A stretch of DNA of 64,000 nucleotides from contig JAGXAM010000009.1 of the NCBI GenBank assembly GCA_019075905.1, positions 62,001 to 126,000 of the forward strand, written 5' to 3'. The position numbers and the translations under genes were made by a program. Position 1 is the first letter of the stretch; each line of letters begins with the position of its first letter. Below the pieces are notes generated by a model that was given only the letters and a program-made list of their open reading frames with translations, was not told the DNA's origin and made no database searches. The stretch comes from Hyphomicrobiales bacterium (GTDB taxonomy: Bacteria > Pseudomonadota > Alphaproteobacteria > Rhizobiales > Beijerinckiaceae). Of the stretch, positions 55,127 through 63,524 are shown in pieces.

Positions 55127-56013
55127 CGTCCCGCCCCCCGCACATCGCGTCGCCATTGCCATATTTGCCAGGGGCCGATGAACACCAGCACAAACCCCAG
55201 CATCAGCGTCGAGGCGGCTGTGGCAAGGCCGATGTCCTGATGGTCGAACAGATAGTCATAGATGAATTTTGCCGGGACTTCCGAGGAATCGCCGGGCCCG
55301 CCGCCAGTCATGGCGATGATCAGGTCGAACAGGCGCACCACGGTCAGCGCCAGCAGCACGGTGACGGTGGCAATCGCCCCGCCCAGCATTGGCAGAACGA
55401 TGGAAATATAAGTGCGCACCGGCGAAATGCCTTCGATGCGCGCCGCCTTCCAGATTTCATCATCGACGCCGCGCAGTCCCGCCAGCATGATCGCCATGAC
55501 CAGCCCCGAGCCCTGCCAGACCGCCGCCAGCGCCACCGTATAAAGCACGGTCGAGCTGTGGTTGATCCAGTCGAAGTGAAAATGCGCAAAGCCGAAATTG
55601 CGCATCATTTTCTGGATGCCCAGCGTCGGTTGCAGGATCCATTCCCAGATCAGGCCGGTGACGATGAACGACATCGCCAGCGGATAAAGATAGATGGTGC
55701 GAAACAGCGCCTCGCCCTTGATGCGCTGGTCCATCAATATCGCCATTAGCGTGCCGGTCACCAACGAGGCGATGATGAACATGAAGCCGAAAAACACCAG
55801 ATTACCGACCGAGGTGTTCCAGCGGTCAGTATTGAGCAGGCGCACGTAATTATGCAGGCCGACATAATGATCGGATGGCAGGATATGCGAATCCGTCAGG
55901 GAAATGCGTACTGACCAGATCGTGCAGCCGACATAGACCACGAGCACGATCAGCAGCGCCGGCGAAAGCGCCATCAGGGCGGAAAAATTCCGTCGCAGCC
56001 AGATTTTCATCAT
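55123..56013 (-). CDS. Sugar ABC transporter permease (MalF type)
   Basis: A 296-residue permease with six predicted helices. The EAA-type loop is IWKAARIEGISPVRTYISIVLP. It pairs with the MalG-type permease. Its ribosome-binding sequence AGGAAA lies at the edge of a strong hairpin that separates it from the binding-protein gene, which may lower its translation relative to that gene. Confidence 0.93.
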   Translation of the reverse strand: MMKIWLRRNFSALMALSPALLIVLVVYVGCTIWSVRISLTDSHILPSDHYVGLHNYVRLLNTDRWNTSVGNLVFFGFMFIIASLVTGTLMAILMDQRIKGEALFRTIYLYPLAMSFIVTGLIWEWILQPTLGIQKMMRNFGFAHFHFDWINHSSTVLYTVALAAVWQGSGLVMAIMLAGLRGVDDEIWKAARIEGISPVRTYISIVLPMLGGAIATVTVLLALTVVRLFDLIIAMTGGGPGDSSEVPAKFIYDYLFDHQDIGLATAASTLMLGFVLVFIGPWQIWQWRRDVRGAGR

Positions 56014-56021
56014 CGTGATTT

Positions 56022-56046
56022 CCTGCCGGGCTTGACGCCCGGCAGG
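56022..56046 (-). promoter_or_regulatory. Intra-operon stem-loop between binding-protein and permease genes
   Basis: CCTGCCGGGC pairs perfectly with GCCCGGCAGG around a 5-nt loop. Such hairpins after binding-protein genes commonly protect the upstream mRNA end and give excess binding protein over permease. Here the stem's 3' edge (on the minus strand) also takes in part of the permease ribosome-binding site. No U-tract follows. Confidence 0.7.
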
Positions 56047-56073
56047 CTCATTATGAGGGCATAAATCCAGGCA

Positions 56074-57312
56074 TCAGCCGTGGATGGCGGCGGCGAATTT
56101 CTTGACGAAATCAGCCGTCGACATCTTCGGGTCGTTCCAGAACTTGTTGATGACGTCGGTTTCCGCGCCGACCACCGACGGCGTCGCCACCATGTCGACC
56201 GAAGGTGTCTGGTTGGCGGGGTTGGCCATCAGCTCATGGCCGTGCTGGGCGCAGATATCGAGGCTTTTCACATCGACATCCTGACGGATCGGGATCGAGC
56301 CCTTCTTGGCGGCAAAGCGCAGTTGCGTGCCCTTGCTCATCATGACCTTGACCAGCAGGTCCTGCGCCTTGGTCTGGGCCGGATCCTTGTTTTTGGGGAA
56401 CACGAACACGTCGCCGCCCACCACATAGGAGGCGCCCAGAATGGTGCAGCCAAATTCCTTGCCGGCGGTCTGGTGGGCATTGGCAAATTCGCCCTTGGCC
56501 CAGTCACCCATGAACTGGAACGCAGCCTTGCCCTGGATGACCATGGCGGTAGCATCATTCCAGTTGCGGTTGTTGGCGCCCGGATCGGTATAGGCCTTGA
56601 GCTTCTTGAATGTGTCGGCGACCTTGGCGAAAACCGGGCCGGAAATATCCTTGTCGCCCTTGCCGCTCCAGATATCGACATACATTTTCCGGCCGCCGAC
56701 GCTGGCCAGCACCGAATTGAACAAGATCGCTTCCTGCCAGGACTGGGTCGAGGCTGCCAGCGGCACCACACCCGCTGCCTTCAGCTTGGGCATGTCCGCC
56801 AGCACGTCATCGAATGTTTTCGGCACCGGCACCCCGGCCTTGGCCAGAACCCCGGTATTGTACCAGAGCCAGTTCTGCCCGTGGATATTCACCGGAATGG
56901 CATAGATGTGGCCATGGCGTTCCACGGCCTTGAGGAACAGCGGCGGCACCGCTCCCTCCCAGCCGCCAGCCTTGGCGTCGGCATCGAGATTGCGCAGCAG
57001 ATGGTTGTTGACGAGATCGTCGAACTGTTTGCCGGTATTGAATTGCGAGGCGGTCGGCGGCTTGCCGCCAACGATACGGTTGATCGCCGCGGCGCGGGCA
57101 GCATCGCCCCCGGCAACCGCATCATTGAACCAGTTGCCACCAGCCTTGTCATAGTCTTCGGCAAACACATGCACGGCCGCAGCTTCACCGCCCGAGGTCC
57201 ACCAATGCATCACATCGGCCTTTTCGGCAGCCGCGGCCGCACCGATCCCGAAGCCCATGGCGAGGGCGGCAACACTCGCCCGCAAGGGCGCAGTCTTCAT
57301 CGAAAATTTCAT
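56074..57312 (-). CDS. Sugar ABC transporter, periplasmic binding protein
   Basis: A 412-residue binding protein with a signal peptide (cleaved near residue 29, GAAAAAEKA). The mature protein starts ADVMHWWTSGGEAAAVHVFA, typical of glucose/mannose- and glucoside-binding proteins of the CUT1 class. YAIPVNIHGQNWLWYNTGVL and FQFMGDWAKGEF line the sugar cleft. It is the first gene of the operon, under a promoter with a LacI-type operator. The sugar cannot be named from sequence. Confidence 0.9.
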   Translation of the reverse strand: MKFSMKTAPLRASVAALAMGFGIGAAAAAEKADVMHWWTSGGEAAAVHVFAEDYDKAGGNWFNDAVAGGDAARAAAINRIVGGKPPTASQFNTGKQFDDLVNNHLLRNLDADAKAGGWEGAVPPLFLKAVERHGHIYAIPVNIHGQNWLWYNTGVLAKAGVPVPKTFDDVLADMPKLKAAGVVPLAASTQSWQEAILFNSVLASVGGRKMYVDIWSGKGDKDISGPVFAKVADTFKKLKAYTDPGANNRNWNDATAMVIQGKAAFQFMGDWAKGEFANAHQTAGKEFGCTILGASYVVGGDVFVFPKNKDPAQTKAQDLLVKVMMSKGTQLRFAAKKGSIPIRQDVDVKSLDICAQHGHELMANPANQTPSVDMVATPSVVGAETDVINKFWNDPKMSTADFVKKFAAAIHG

Positions 57313-57347
57313 GCTTCTCTCCCCGATTCATCCACTTCGGGATGTTA

Positions 57348-57394
57348 TGAAAACGATTGCATTTGCAGTTTAGGCGAAGTCCTGCAGATTGCAA
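57348..57394 (-). promoter_or_regulatory. Sugar-operon promoter with LacI-family operator
   Basis: On the minus strand TTGCAA, a 16-nt spacer and TAAACT form a promoter. Five bases downstream of the -10 element lies TGCAATCGTTTTCA (57348-57361). This fits the TGNAANCGNTTNCA pattern of LacI-family operators with a central CG. A repressor bound there would cover the transcription start. No LacI-type gene is present in the window. Confidence 0.6.
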
Positions 57395-57471
57395 GCGCAT
57401 TTCTCGGCGCATGAATTTCGGGGTGATTGGGTGCTTGCCGGCGCCAATTCAGCGGGCAGGGCGCCGCTCGC

Positions 57472-57714
57472 TCAATCGACGTCGAGCGGGGTCGCCCCCT
57501 TGGCCTTGCCATCGGCACCCATTGTGATTTTTTCGATGCGGGCATCAGCCTGGTTGAGCAGGGCCTCGCAGCGGGCCTTGAGCTTTTCGCCGCGCTCGAA
57601 AATCACGATCGACTGCTCAAGCGGCACCTGACCCTTTTCAAGGTCAGCTACGATCTTTTCGAGTTCCGCCATCGCCTGCTCGAACGGCATTTTGGCAATA
57701 TCTTCATCGGCCAT
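57472..57714 (-). CDS. xseB: Exodeoxyribonuclease VII small subunit
   Basis: An 80-residue subunit of the single-strand-specific exonuclease VII. The family pattern is FEQAMAELEKIVADLEKGQVPLEQS, seen here as FEQAMAELEKIVADLEKG then PLEQSIVIFERGEKL, followed by a helical tail. AGGAG lies 8 nt before the ATG at 57714; the in-frame GTG at 57723 overlaps that site and is less likely. The large subunit xseA is not in the window. Confidence 0.93.
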   Translation of the reverse strand: MADEDIAKMPFEQAMAELEKIVADLEKGQVPLEQSIVIFERGEKLKARCEALLNQADARIEKITMGADGKAKGATPLDVD

Positions 57715-57758
57715 CTGGCTCACTCCTGCTTGTGCGCGGCCCTAGCACGTGCGTCGCG

Positions 57759-58703
57759 TCAATGCCAGCCGACCCGCAGACCCGATGTCGCCCTTGCCTC
57801 GCCGTCGCGGCGCGCGAAGCGATAGAGCGCTGCCGGGCGCCCGCCCGTGGACGTTTCGAGCAGGCCGGTATCCTCAACAATATCGGCACCAAACACCAGA
57901 CGCCGAAAATTCTGCTTGTGCAAGCGTCGCCCGGCAATAGCCTCGACCGTACGCTGCAACGCCGTAAGTGTGAAATTGTCGGGCATGAGGTCGAAAATCA
58001 CCGGCCGGTATTTCAGCTTGGCGCGCAGCCGGCCGATGGCGGTGGCGAGAATGCGGCGGTGGTCGAATTGCATGGAGCGCCCCAGCGCCGGGCGCAGCGC
58101 ATCGCTCAGGGCATTGTCGCGCTGGTCGCGCGCCGCCTCCTCGACCAGCCCGGCTTCATAAAGCAATTCATAGCGCTCCAGCGCCGCTTCATCCTGCGCC
58201 AGATCCGGGCCATGGCCGAACAGGCGATTGACGCGTTCGGCAAATTGCGGATGGCTGCGACGTGCCGGATCACGCAGCGCCGGCAGGATCACCTGGTCGA
58301 TCAGGGCAGGGCGGCCGTCACGCCAGTCCTCCCATGGAAAAAAATCATACCAGGGCCGAAACCCGCCGCTCGCCAGCACATGCGCCTCGTCGGGGCGGGT
58401 CAACGCCAGATAACCCACCGAAACCACATGCGGATCAGGATCGCCCGGGCGCGAATGCCGGCCGCGGTCGCCAAATGTGTATAATTGCTCGGCATAACCC
58501 AGCGATACCCCGACCTGCGCCGCCACAAAGGCCCGCAGGCCAATCTCGAAGGTGCGGTGCTGCAATGGGTTGAACGGCCCGAACGGCAGGGCCGGCGGCG
58601 CGGCACCCGCACCCCTTGCGAGGATCAGCGGCGTCTCGTTGGCCAGCGCCACAATGGCCACCGTCAGGCCAATCGACAGTGGTGGCGGCGCGCCCTGGCT
58701 CAT
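57759..58703 (-). CDS. NrtR/NadQ-like regulator with Nudix-like N-terminal domain
   Basis: A 314-residue protein resembling the alphaproteobacterial NAD-biosynthesis regulators (COG4111, NadQ/NrtR type). The N-terminal 150 residues look like a degenerate Nudix fold (LTVAIVALANETPLILAR, VSLGYAEQLYTFGDRGR) without the catalytic Nudix box. The C-terminal third has a winged helix with DNFTLTALQRTVEAIAGRRL and KQNFRRLVFGADIVEDTG, the latter typical of NrtR-like wings. Its ATG overlaps the stop of the phosphatase gene. No nad gene is adjacent, so the target set is unknown. Confidence 0.68.
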   Translation of the reverse strand: MSQGAPPPLSIGLTVAIVALANETPLILARGAGAAPPALPFGPFNPLQHRTFEIGLRAFVAAQVGVSLGYAEQLYTFGDRGRHSRPGDPDPHVVSVGYLALTRPDEAHVLASGGFRPWYDFFPWEDWRDGRPALIDQVILPALRDPARRSHPQFAERVNRLFGHGPDLAQDEAALERYELLYEAGLVEEAARDQRDNALSDALRPALGRSMQFDHRRILATAIGRLRAKLKYRPVIFDLMPDNFTLTALQRTVEAIAGRRLHKQNFRRLVFGADIVEDTGLLETSTGGRPAALYRFARRDGEARATSGLRVGWH

Positions 58704-59224
58704 TTTTGCCAGTCTTTCAGGTTCAGCATGAAAGGCTCGCCCTCATAGCAATCCCGCCCGCGCCCCAGCGCGGCAATGGCGGCATTCATCCGGCCCTCGC
58801 GGTCGAGCATGTCATCGGCCAGCGCCACCAGCCGCGCATTTGGCGTTGCCGTCGGTGACATTTCGCGAATATGCGCAGCGAGCGCCAGCTCATTGGCATT
58901 GGGCGCCAGCGTGCAGGCGGCAATGAAGGCCGCTGCCGTCGAACGCGACACACCGGCAAAGCAATGCACCACCATCGGCTGGCGCTGGTCCCAGTTGAAC
59001 AGGAAATCCAGCAGGCGGCGCACATGGCCTTCATCGGGCACGACATAGCCCAGCATCGGTGCGACAATATCCGACAGCGCCAGATTGAGGTGCTGCTCGG
59101 GCGGCACGATTTCCGGCCGCTCGATCTTCATGCCCGGCCCGACGAGGCTCAGCAACGAGCGCGCCTGCACCCGCTCGACGGTTCCCGGCATCAGCGCCAA
59201 TGAGCACACATGGATTTCAGCCAT
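58700..59224 (-). CDS. Protein-tyrosine-phosphatase-like protein
   Basis: A 174-residue dual-specificity or tyrosine phosphatase-like protein. The P-loop HCFAGVSRSTAAAFIAAC holds the catalytic cysteine and arginine near residue 94. Alphaproteobacteria often carry it near HD-hydrolase and NAD-regulator genes, as here. The ATG at 59224 overlaps the end of the HD gene, and the stop overlaps the regulator start. Substrate is unknown. Confidence 0.8.
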   Translation of the reverse strand: MAEIHVCSLALMPGTVERVQARSLLSLVGPGMKIERPEIVPPEQHLNLALSDIVAPMLGYVVPDEGHVRRLLDFLFNWDQRQPMVVHCFAGVSRSTAAAFIAACTLAPNANELALAAHIREMSPTATPNARLVALADDMLDREGRMNAAIAALGRGRDCYEGEPFMLNLKDWQK

Positions 59225-59846
59225 GCTGCGAGGTTCCTGCGGTGAGGGCATGATCGAGTTCATGATAGCGCGCCAGAAACCGCGCCTGCGCCACCTCGAC
59301 CGGTTGCAGCGCCAGCAAGGCATCTGCCTGCGGCGTCAGTGTCACCGGTGCACCAAAAAACTTGTTGGCCTCCGCGGCCGCAAAACCGGCTAGCCGCACC
59401 GCCTCATGATGCGCGGCAGCGCGGTCGGCGCGCTTGATCTTCGCCTTGAGCGCCGGCGGCGACGGATTGGCCAGGCCAAAGCGCAGATGGATCGCAGACA
59501 ACAGCCCCTCCTCGATTCGACGATAGGCATCGCCAATGACCGCCTTGAACGGCGAAATCATGTCACCGATCACATATTCGGGTGCGTCATGCAGCAGCGC
59601 CGCCATTTGCCCGGCGGCATCGGCGCGCGGCTCCCCGGCGCTGAAAATCGCCTCGACCAGCAGCGAATGCTGCGCCACCGAAAAAATATGCGCGCCATGG
59701 GTCTGGCCGTTCCAGCGCGCCACCCGCGCCAGACCATGGGCAATATCGACAATCTCGACATCGAGCGCCGCCGGTTCGATCAGGTCGAGGCGGCGCCCGG
59801 AAAGCATCCTTTGCCAGGCGCGTGGCCTGAGGTTGGCAGCTCTCAT
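59217..59846 (-). CDS. HD-domain phosphohydrolase (YfbR-like)
   Basis: A 209-residue HD-superfamily protein similar to the 5'-deoxynucleotidase YfbR group. Metal ligands appear as HIFSVAQHSLLV, the HD pair in ALLHDAPEYVIGD, and DRAAAHHEA later on. It may dephosphorylate nucleotides. The ATG at 59846 overlaps the stop of tag by 4 nt. Confidence 0.82.
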   Translation of the reverse strand: MRAANLRPRAWQRMLSGRRLDLIEPAALDVEIVDIAHGLARVARWNGQTHGAHIFSVAQHSLLVEAIFSAGEPRADAAGQMAALLHDAPEYVIGDMISPFKAVIGDAYRRIEEGLLSAIHLRFGLANPSPPALKAKIKRADRAAAHHEAVRLAGFAAAEANKFFGAPVTLTPQADALLALQPVEVAQARFLARYHELDHALTAGTSQHG

Positions 59847-60460
59847 GTTCGCCTCACTGTCTGGCATCGGGCATGGCAGGCACAATCCAGGAGATGGTCA
59901 TTGACCATGCCGACCGCTTGGCAAAAGGCATAGATGATGGTTGGTCCGCAAAAATTGAACCCGCGCTGGCGCAGATCCCTGGCGATCGTCTCGCTTAGCG
60001 GCGTGCGCGGCGGCACCTCACCCATATCGCGCCAGCGGTTGACCTGAGGTTTCCCATCAAAAAAACCCCATAAATAATTGGAAAAGCCTTGCTTTTCCTG
60101 AATTCCCAGCCAGGCTCTCGCCGAACTTGCCGAAGACCTGATCTTGGCGCCATTGCGGATGATGCCGGCATTTTGCATCAGCGCATCGAATTTCGCCTCA
60201 TCGTAGCGGGCGATGATTTCCGGATCGAAGCCGTCGAAGGCCAGCCGGAAGGCATCGCGCTTGCGCAAAATCGTGATCCACGACAGGCCAGCCTGAAAGC
60301 CATCGAGGATGAGCTTTTCAAACAGCGCCCGGTCATCAAATTCCGGCACGCCCCATTCGTCATCGTGATAGGCCATGTAGAGCGGGTCGGTGCCCGCCCA
60401 CGGGCAGCGGGCGATGCCGTCGGCGTGGCGCAGCACGGGCCGCAGTGCAGGTTCAGCCAT
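59843..60460 (-). CDS. tag: DNA-3-methyladenine glycosylase I
   Basis: A 205-residue glycosylase that excises 3-methyladenine from alkylated DNA. The family signature RCPWAGTDPLYMAYHDDEWG is at the start, LFEKLILDGFQAGLSW follows, and GFNFCGPTIIYAFCQAVGMVNDH contains the C-terminal zinc-site residues. It starts within the last codons of ygfZ. Together with the Ada-like gene at 991 it suggests attention to alkylation damage. Confidence 0.95.
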   Translation of the reverse strand: MAEPALRPVLRHADGIARCPWAGTDPLYMAYHDDEWGVPEFDDRALFEKLILDGFQAGLSWITILRKRDAFRLAFDGFDPEIIARYDEAKFDALMQNAGIIRNGAKIRSSASSARAWLGIQEKQGFSNYLWGFFDGKPQVNRWRDMGEVPPRTPLSETIARDLRQRGFNFCGPTIIYAFCQAVGMVNDHLLDCACHARCQTVRRT

Positions 60461-61277
60461 GGTTCTCCCCGCCATCGGGCGCAAAGAGCGCTGTCAGTTC
60501 AATCATGCCGGCCATAGCCTTGCCGCCGGCCGCCGCGAGCCGGTCGAGCCGCACCAGCGCCAGACAAATCCCCCCGGCGCTTGAGCCGGTGACGCCAATC
60601 TCGACATCCCCGGCCAGCAAGGGCGTGCCGGGCGGCGGGCTATCGCGCCGGTAGTTCATGGGGATGAAACGGCGACGCGCGAGGCCGCGATGCTCAACCC
60701 GCGACACCACTTCCTGCCCAACATAACAGCCCTTCGTGAAATCGAGGCCATGCAGCCGGTCCATATTCGCTTCATGGGGGAAAATATCGCCAAAGGCGAA
60801 ATCAACCCCGCCTTCCGGCACAAAGGCGCTGATGCGGCGCCGATGCCAGGGCGATTCATCACCTGCCTTTGCCGGGCCTGGCATGATAGCCCGCCAGCCC
60901 AGCGCATCATGACGCGGATCGGGTGCAGCAAGGCCCAAGGGCAGGGCGCCTTCGCCCACAACCACATGATGCGTCAGGCTGGCATCGACAAAATCAACCT
61001 TGCTGCGCAAACGATACATGCCAAGGCGCTTGATCAGGCTGGCGCTGCTGTCCGCGCGCACATCGAGCCAGAAACCGTCACTCGTGGACAGGATCAGCAT
61101 GTCGAACAGGATCTTGCCTTGCGGGTTGAGCAGCGCCGCAAAGCGCCATTGTGCCGCGCTGGCCCCAGGCACATCATTGCTGAGCAGGCCCTGCAGGAAA
61201 GGCGCAGCCTCCGCGCCGCTGACACGAACGAGGGCGCGACTGGCCAAAATTGTCGGTGACATTTCAGCTTTTTCCAT
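60453..61277 (-). CDS. ygfZ: YgfZ/GcvT domain protein (Fe-S cluster assembly factor)
   Basis: A 274-residue folate-binding protein related to GcvT and mitochondrial Iba57, supporting repair or assembly of certain Fe-S enzymes. The diagnostic motif KGCYVGQEVVSR lies near residue 191. The start at 61277 has GAGG upstream; an ATG at 61262 is possible. It is divergent from pyrC. Confidence 0.9.
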   Translation of the reverse strand: MEKAEMSPTILASRALVRVSGAEAAPFLQGLLSNDVPGASAAQWRFAALLNPQGKILFDMLILSTSDGFWLDVRADSSASLIKRLGMYRLRSKVDFVDASLTHHVVVGEGALPLGLAAPDPRHDALGWRAIMPGPAKAGDESPWHRRRISAFVPEGGVDFAFGDIFPHEANMDRLHGLDFTKGCYVGQEVVSRVEHRGLARRRFIPMNYRRDSPPPGTPLLAGDVEIGVTGSSAGGICLALVRLDRLAAAGGKAMAGMIELTALFAPDGGENHG

Positions 61278-61348
61278 TCACAAACCGCCTCGCCTCGTTA
61301 AATTCACATCAAACGCGCCCCGTCGGGTGCTGCGCAAGGGAGCATGAC

Positions 61349-62683
61349 ATGCCCACGACCTATGACATGATCTTGAAAGGTGGCACGTTGGTCAACCAAA
61401 ATGGTGTCGGCATCGGTGATCTCGGCATTGCCAACGGCACCATTGCCGCGATCGGTGATCTTGCGCAAGCTTCCGCCGGCCAGACGGTCGATTGCCATGG
61501 CCTGCACCTGCTGCCGGGCGTCATTGATACCCAGGTGCATTTTCGCGAGCCCGGCGCCACCCACAAGGAAGATCTCGAATCAGGCTCGCTTGCTGCGGTC
61601 ATGGGCGGCGTCACCGCGGTGTTTGAAATGCCCAACACCGATCCCCTGACCACCAGCGCCGCCGCGCTTGCCGACAAGCTCGCCCGCGCGCGCCGCATGC
61701 ATTGCGACCACGCCTTCTGGGTCGGCGGCACCCATGACAATGTCGCCGACCTGCCGGAGCTCGAACGTCTGCCCGGTGCTGCCGGCATCAAGGTTTTTAT
61801 GGGGTCCTCGACCGGGAATCTGATGGTGCCCGATGATGCCGGGGTCGAGGCGATCCTGCGCGCCACCCGCCGCCGCGCCGCCTTCCACAGCGAGGATGAA
61901 TTCATGCTGCGCGCCCAGACCGGCTGGCGCGTGCCCGGCGATCCCTCAAGCCACCCAGTATGGCGCAGCGTCGCCGCCGCCCTGTCCTCGACCCGCCGCC
62001 TCGTCGCCATAGCGAGGCGCTGCGGCGCCCGCATCCACGTGCTGCATGTCACCACCGCCGAGGAACTCGACTTTCTGAAAGATCACAAGGACCTGGCTTC
62101 CATCGAGGTGACCCCGCACCATCTGACCCTGTCTGATGCCGATTACGGCCGGCTTGGCACCCTGATCCAGATGAACCCGCCGGTGCGCGACGCCAGCCAT
62201 CGCGCGGCGCTCTGGGCCGGCCTCAATGAGGGCATCGCCGATATTCTTGGTTCCGATCACGCCCCGCACACCCTGGCAGAAAAATCCAGGCCCTATCCCG
62301 AAAGCCCCTCGGGCATGACCGGGGTGCAGACGCTGGTGCCGATCATGCTCGATCACGTCCACCATGGCCGCCTCAGCCTGCAACGCCTTGTCGATATGAC
62401 CAGCGCCGGTCCGGCGCGGCTGTTCGGCATCGCCTGCAAGGGCCGGATGGCGGTTGGCTATGATGCCGATCTCACCGTGGTTGATCTCAAGCGCCGCGTC
62501 ACCATCGAGAACAGCTGGATCGCCTCGCGTTCCAACTGGACACCCTATGCCGGGCGCGAGGTCACCGGCTGGCCGGTCGGCACCATCCTGCGCGGCAAGA
62601 CGGTGATGTGGCAGGGCGAACTTCAGGCCGCAGGGCAGGGCGCGCCTGTTCGCTTCAGTGAATCCCTGCCGCGTCAGCCCTGA
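61349..62683 (+). CDS. pyrC: Dihydroorotase
   Basis: A 444-residue amidohydrolase that forms dihydroorotate in pyrimidine synthesis. The metal-binding motif is DTQVHFREPGATHKED, followed by GITAVFEMPNT-like GGVTAVFEMPNT and, near the end, GSDHAPHTLAEK. This is the long (type I) dihydroorotase seen in alphaproteobacteria as a second pyrC or pyrC-like copy. AAGGGAG lies 6 nt before the ATG at 61349. A hydantoinase-like role is less likely given the conserved EMPNT block. Confidence 0.9.
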   Translation: MPTTYDMILKGGTLVNQNGVGIGDLGIANGTIAAIGDLAQASAGQTVDCHGLHLLPGVIDTQVHFREPGATHKEDLESGSLAAVMGGVTAVFEMPNTDPLTTSAAALADKLARARRMHCDHAFWVGGTHDNVADLPELERLPGAAGIKVFMGSSTGNLMVPDDAGVEAILRATRRRAAFHSEDEFMLRAQTGWRVPGDPSSHPVWRSVAAALSSTRRLVAIARRCGARIHVLHVTTAEELDFLKDHKDLASIEVTPHHLTLSDADYGRLGTLIQMNPPVRDASHRAALWAGLNEGIADILGSDHAPHTLAEKSRPYPESPSGMTGVQTLVPIMLDHVHHGRLSLQRLVDMTSAGPARLFGIACKGRMAVGYDADLTVVDLKRRVTIENSWIASRSNWTPYAGREVTGWPVGTILRGKTVMWQGELQAAGQGAPVRFSESLPRQP

Positions 62684-62689
62684 CAGGAG

Positions 62690-62965
62690 TCAATTGCGGG
62701 TCGGCAGCGAAAATTCGCCATTGAGGATGCGCTCGGGCAGGCGCGCCATGACTTCCGCCACCTGCGCCTCGCCAAATTCATGCACCAGATGCAGCACGGC
62801 GGCATGGATCGAGGCATGGGCGAATGCGTCGCCATCAATGCCCGACATCAAGGCCTCGGCAAAGGCATCCGTCACCGATCCGAGGGCGGCATCGGCGCGG
62901 CGCTGGGCTTCGACATCGTCGCCGATCCCCAGATCATGCGACACAGTGGGCTTGCTGTAGTTCAT
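62690..62965 (-). CDS. Small hypothetical protein
   Basis: A 91-residue, mostly helical acidic protein with DDVEAQRRADAALGSVTDAF and a C-terminal LPERILNGEFSLPTRN. I do not recognise a named family. The ATG at 62965 has a modest GGTAGG upstream; an ATG at 62977 is an alternative. It is convergent with pyrC. Confidence 0.6.
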   Translation of the reverse strand: MNYSKPTVSHDLGIGDDVEAQRRADAALGSVTDAFAEALMSGIDGDAFAHASIHAAVLHLVHEFGEAQVAEVMARLPERILNGEFSLPTRN

Positions 62966-63020
62966 GGCACCTACCATAGACGCAAGCCCGTGGTTTGGCG
63001 ACAGATTCGGCTTATAAGGG

Positions 63021-63512
63021 TTAATCTGATGCCGTGACGCCGTAATCTTCGGAAATGCCCTCGGCAATGGCGCGGCTTTTGACCATGGCGCGGTTGATAA
63101 TGGCATGGGCATTGGCAGTGCAGCGGTGATAGGTCAGGGCATAGGCCCCATAGCCGCGGTTATAGGCACCAACCAGCGCGCCGCTCTGCCCGGGCGATTT
63201 TGCCGTTGACTGGATCAGCGCGCTGATCCTTTCGCGCCATAGCGGCGCATCGGCATCATGGCAGAGGCCGCGCAAATAGGCGATGGTGCCGGAAAGCTCA
63301 GCCAGTTGCAGCAATTGCGGCTCATAGGGCGGCAAGCTCGGGACGGCAGGCACCGGTGCCGGTGCGGGCGCAACGACCTTGGCTCCGGCATGCGGTTTGG
63401 CCCTGGGGGCAGCACCGGCCGGCATCAAACTGCCAGCAAGGCCCATCGCGACCCATGCCGCAACCAGCAGGGCGCGAAGGAGGGCGGGCCGGGGGGCGAC
63501 GGGCTGGCGCAT
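63021..63512 (-). CDS. TIGR02301 family secreted protein
   Basis: A 163-residue protein of the alphaproteobacterial TIGR02301 family, function unknown. A signal peptide or anchor (LLRALLVAAWVAMGLAGSL) is followed by a proline/alanine-rich linker. The conserved domain then starts PPYEPQLLQLAELSGTIAYL and includes ALVGAYNRGYGAYALTY and the cysteine pair (LCHDAD, HRCTA). It lies downstream of the Nudix gene on the same strand. Confidence 0.83.
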   Translation of the reverse strand: MRQPVAPRPALLRALLVAAWVAMGLAGSLMPAGAAPRAKPHAGAKVVAPAPAPVPAVPSLPPYEPQLLQLAELSGTIAYLRGLCHDADAPLWRERISALIQSTAKSPGQSGALVGAYNRGYGAYALTYHRCTANAHAIINRAMVKSRAIAEGISEDYGVTASD

Positions 63513-63524
63513 GGCGGCCTTGTC

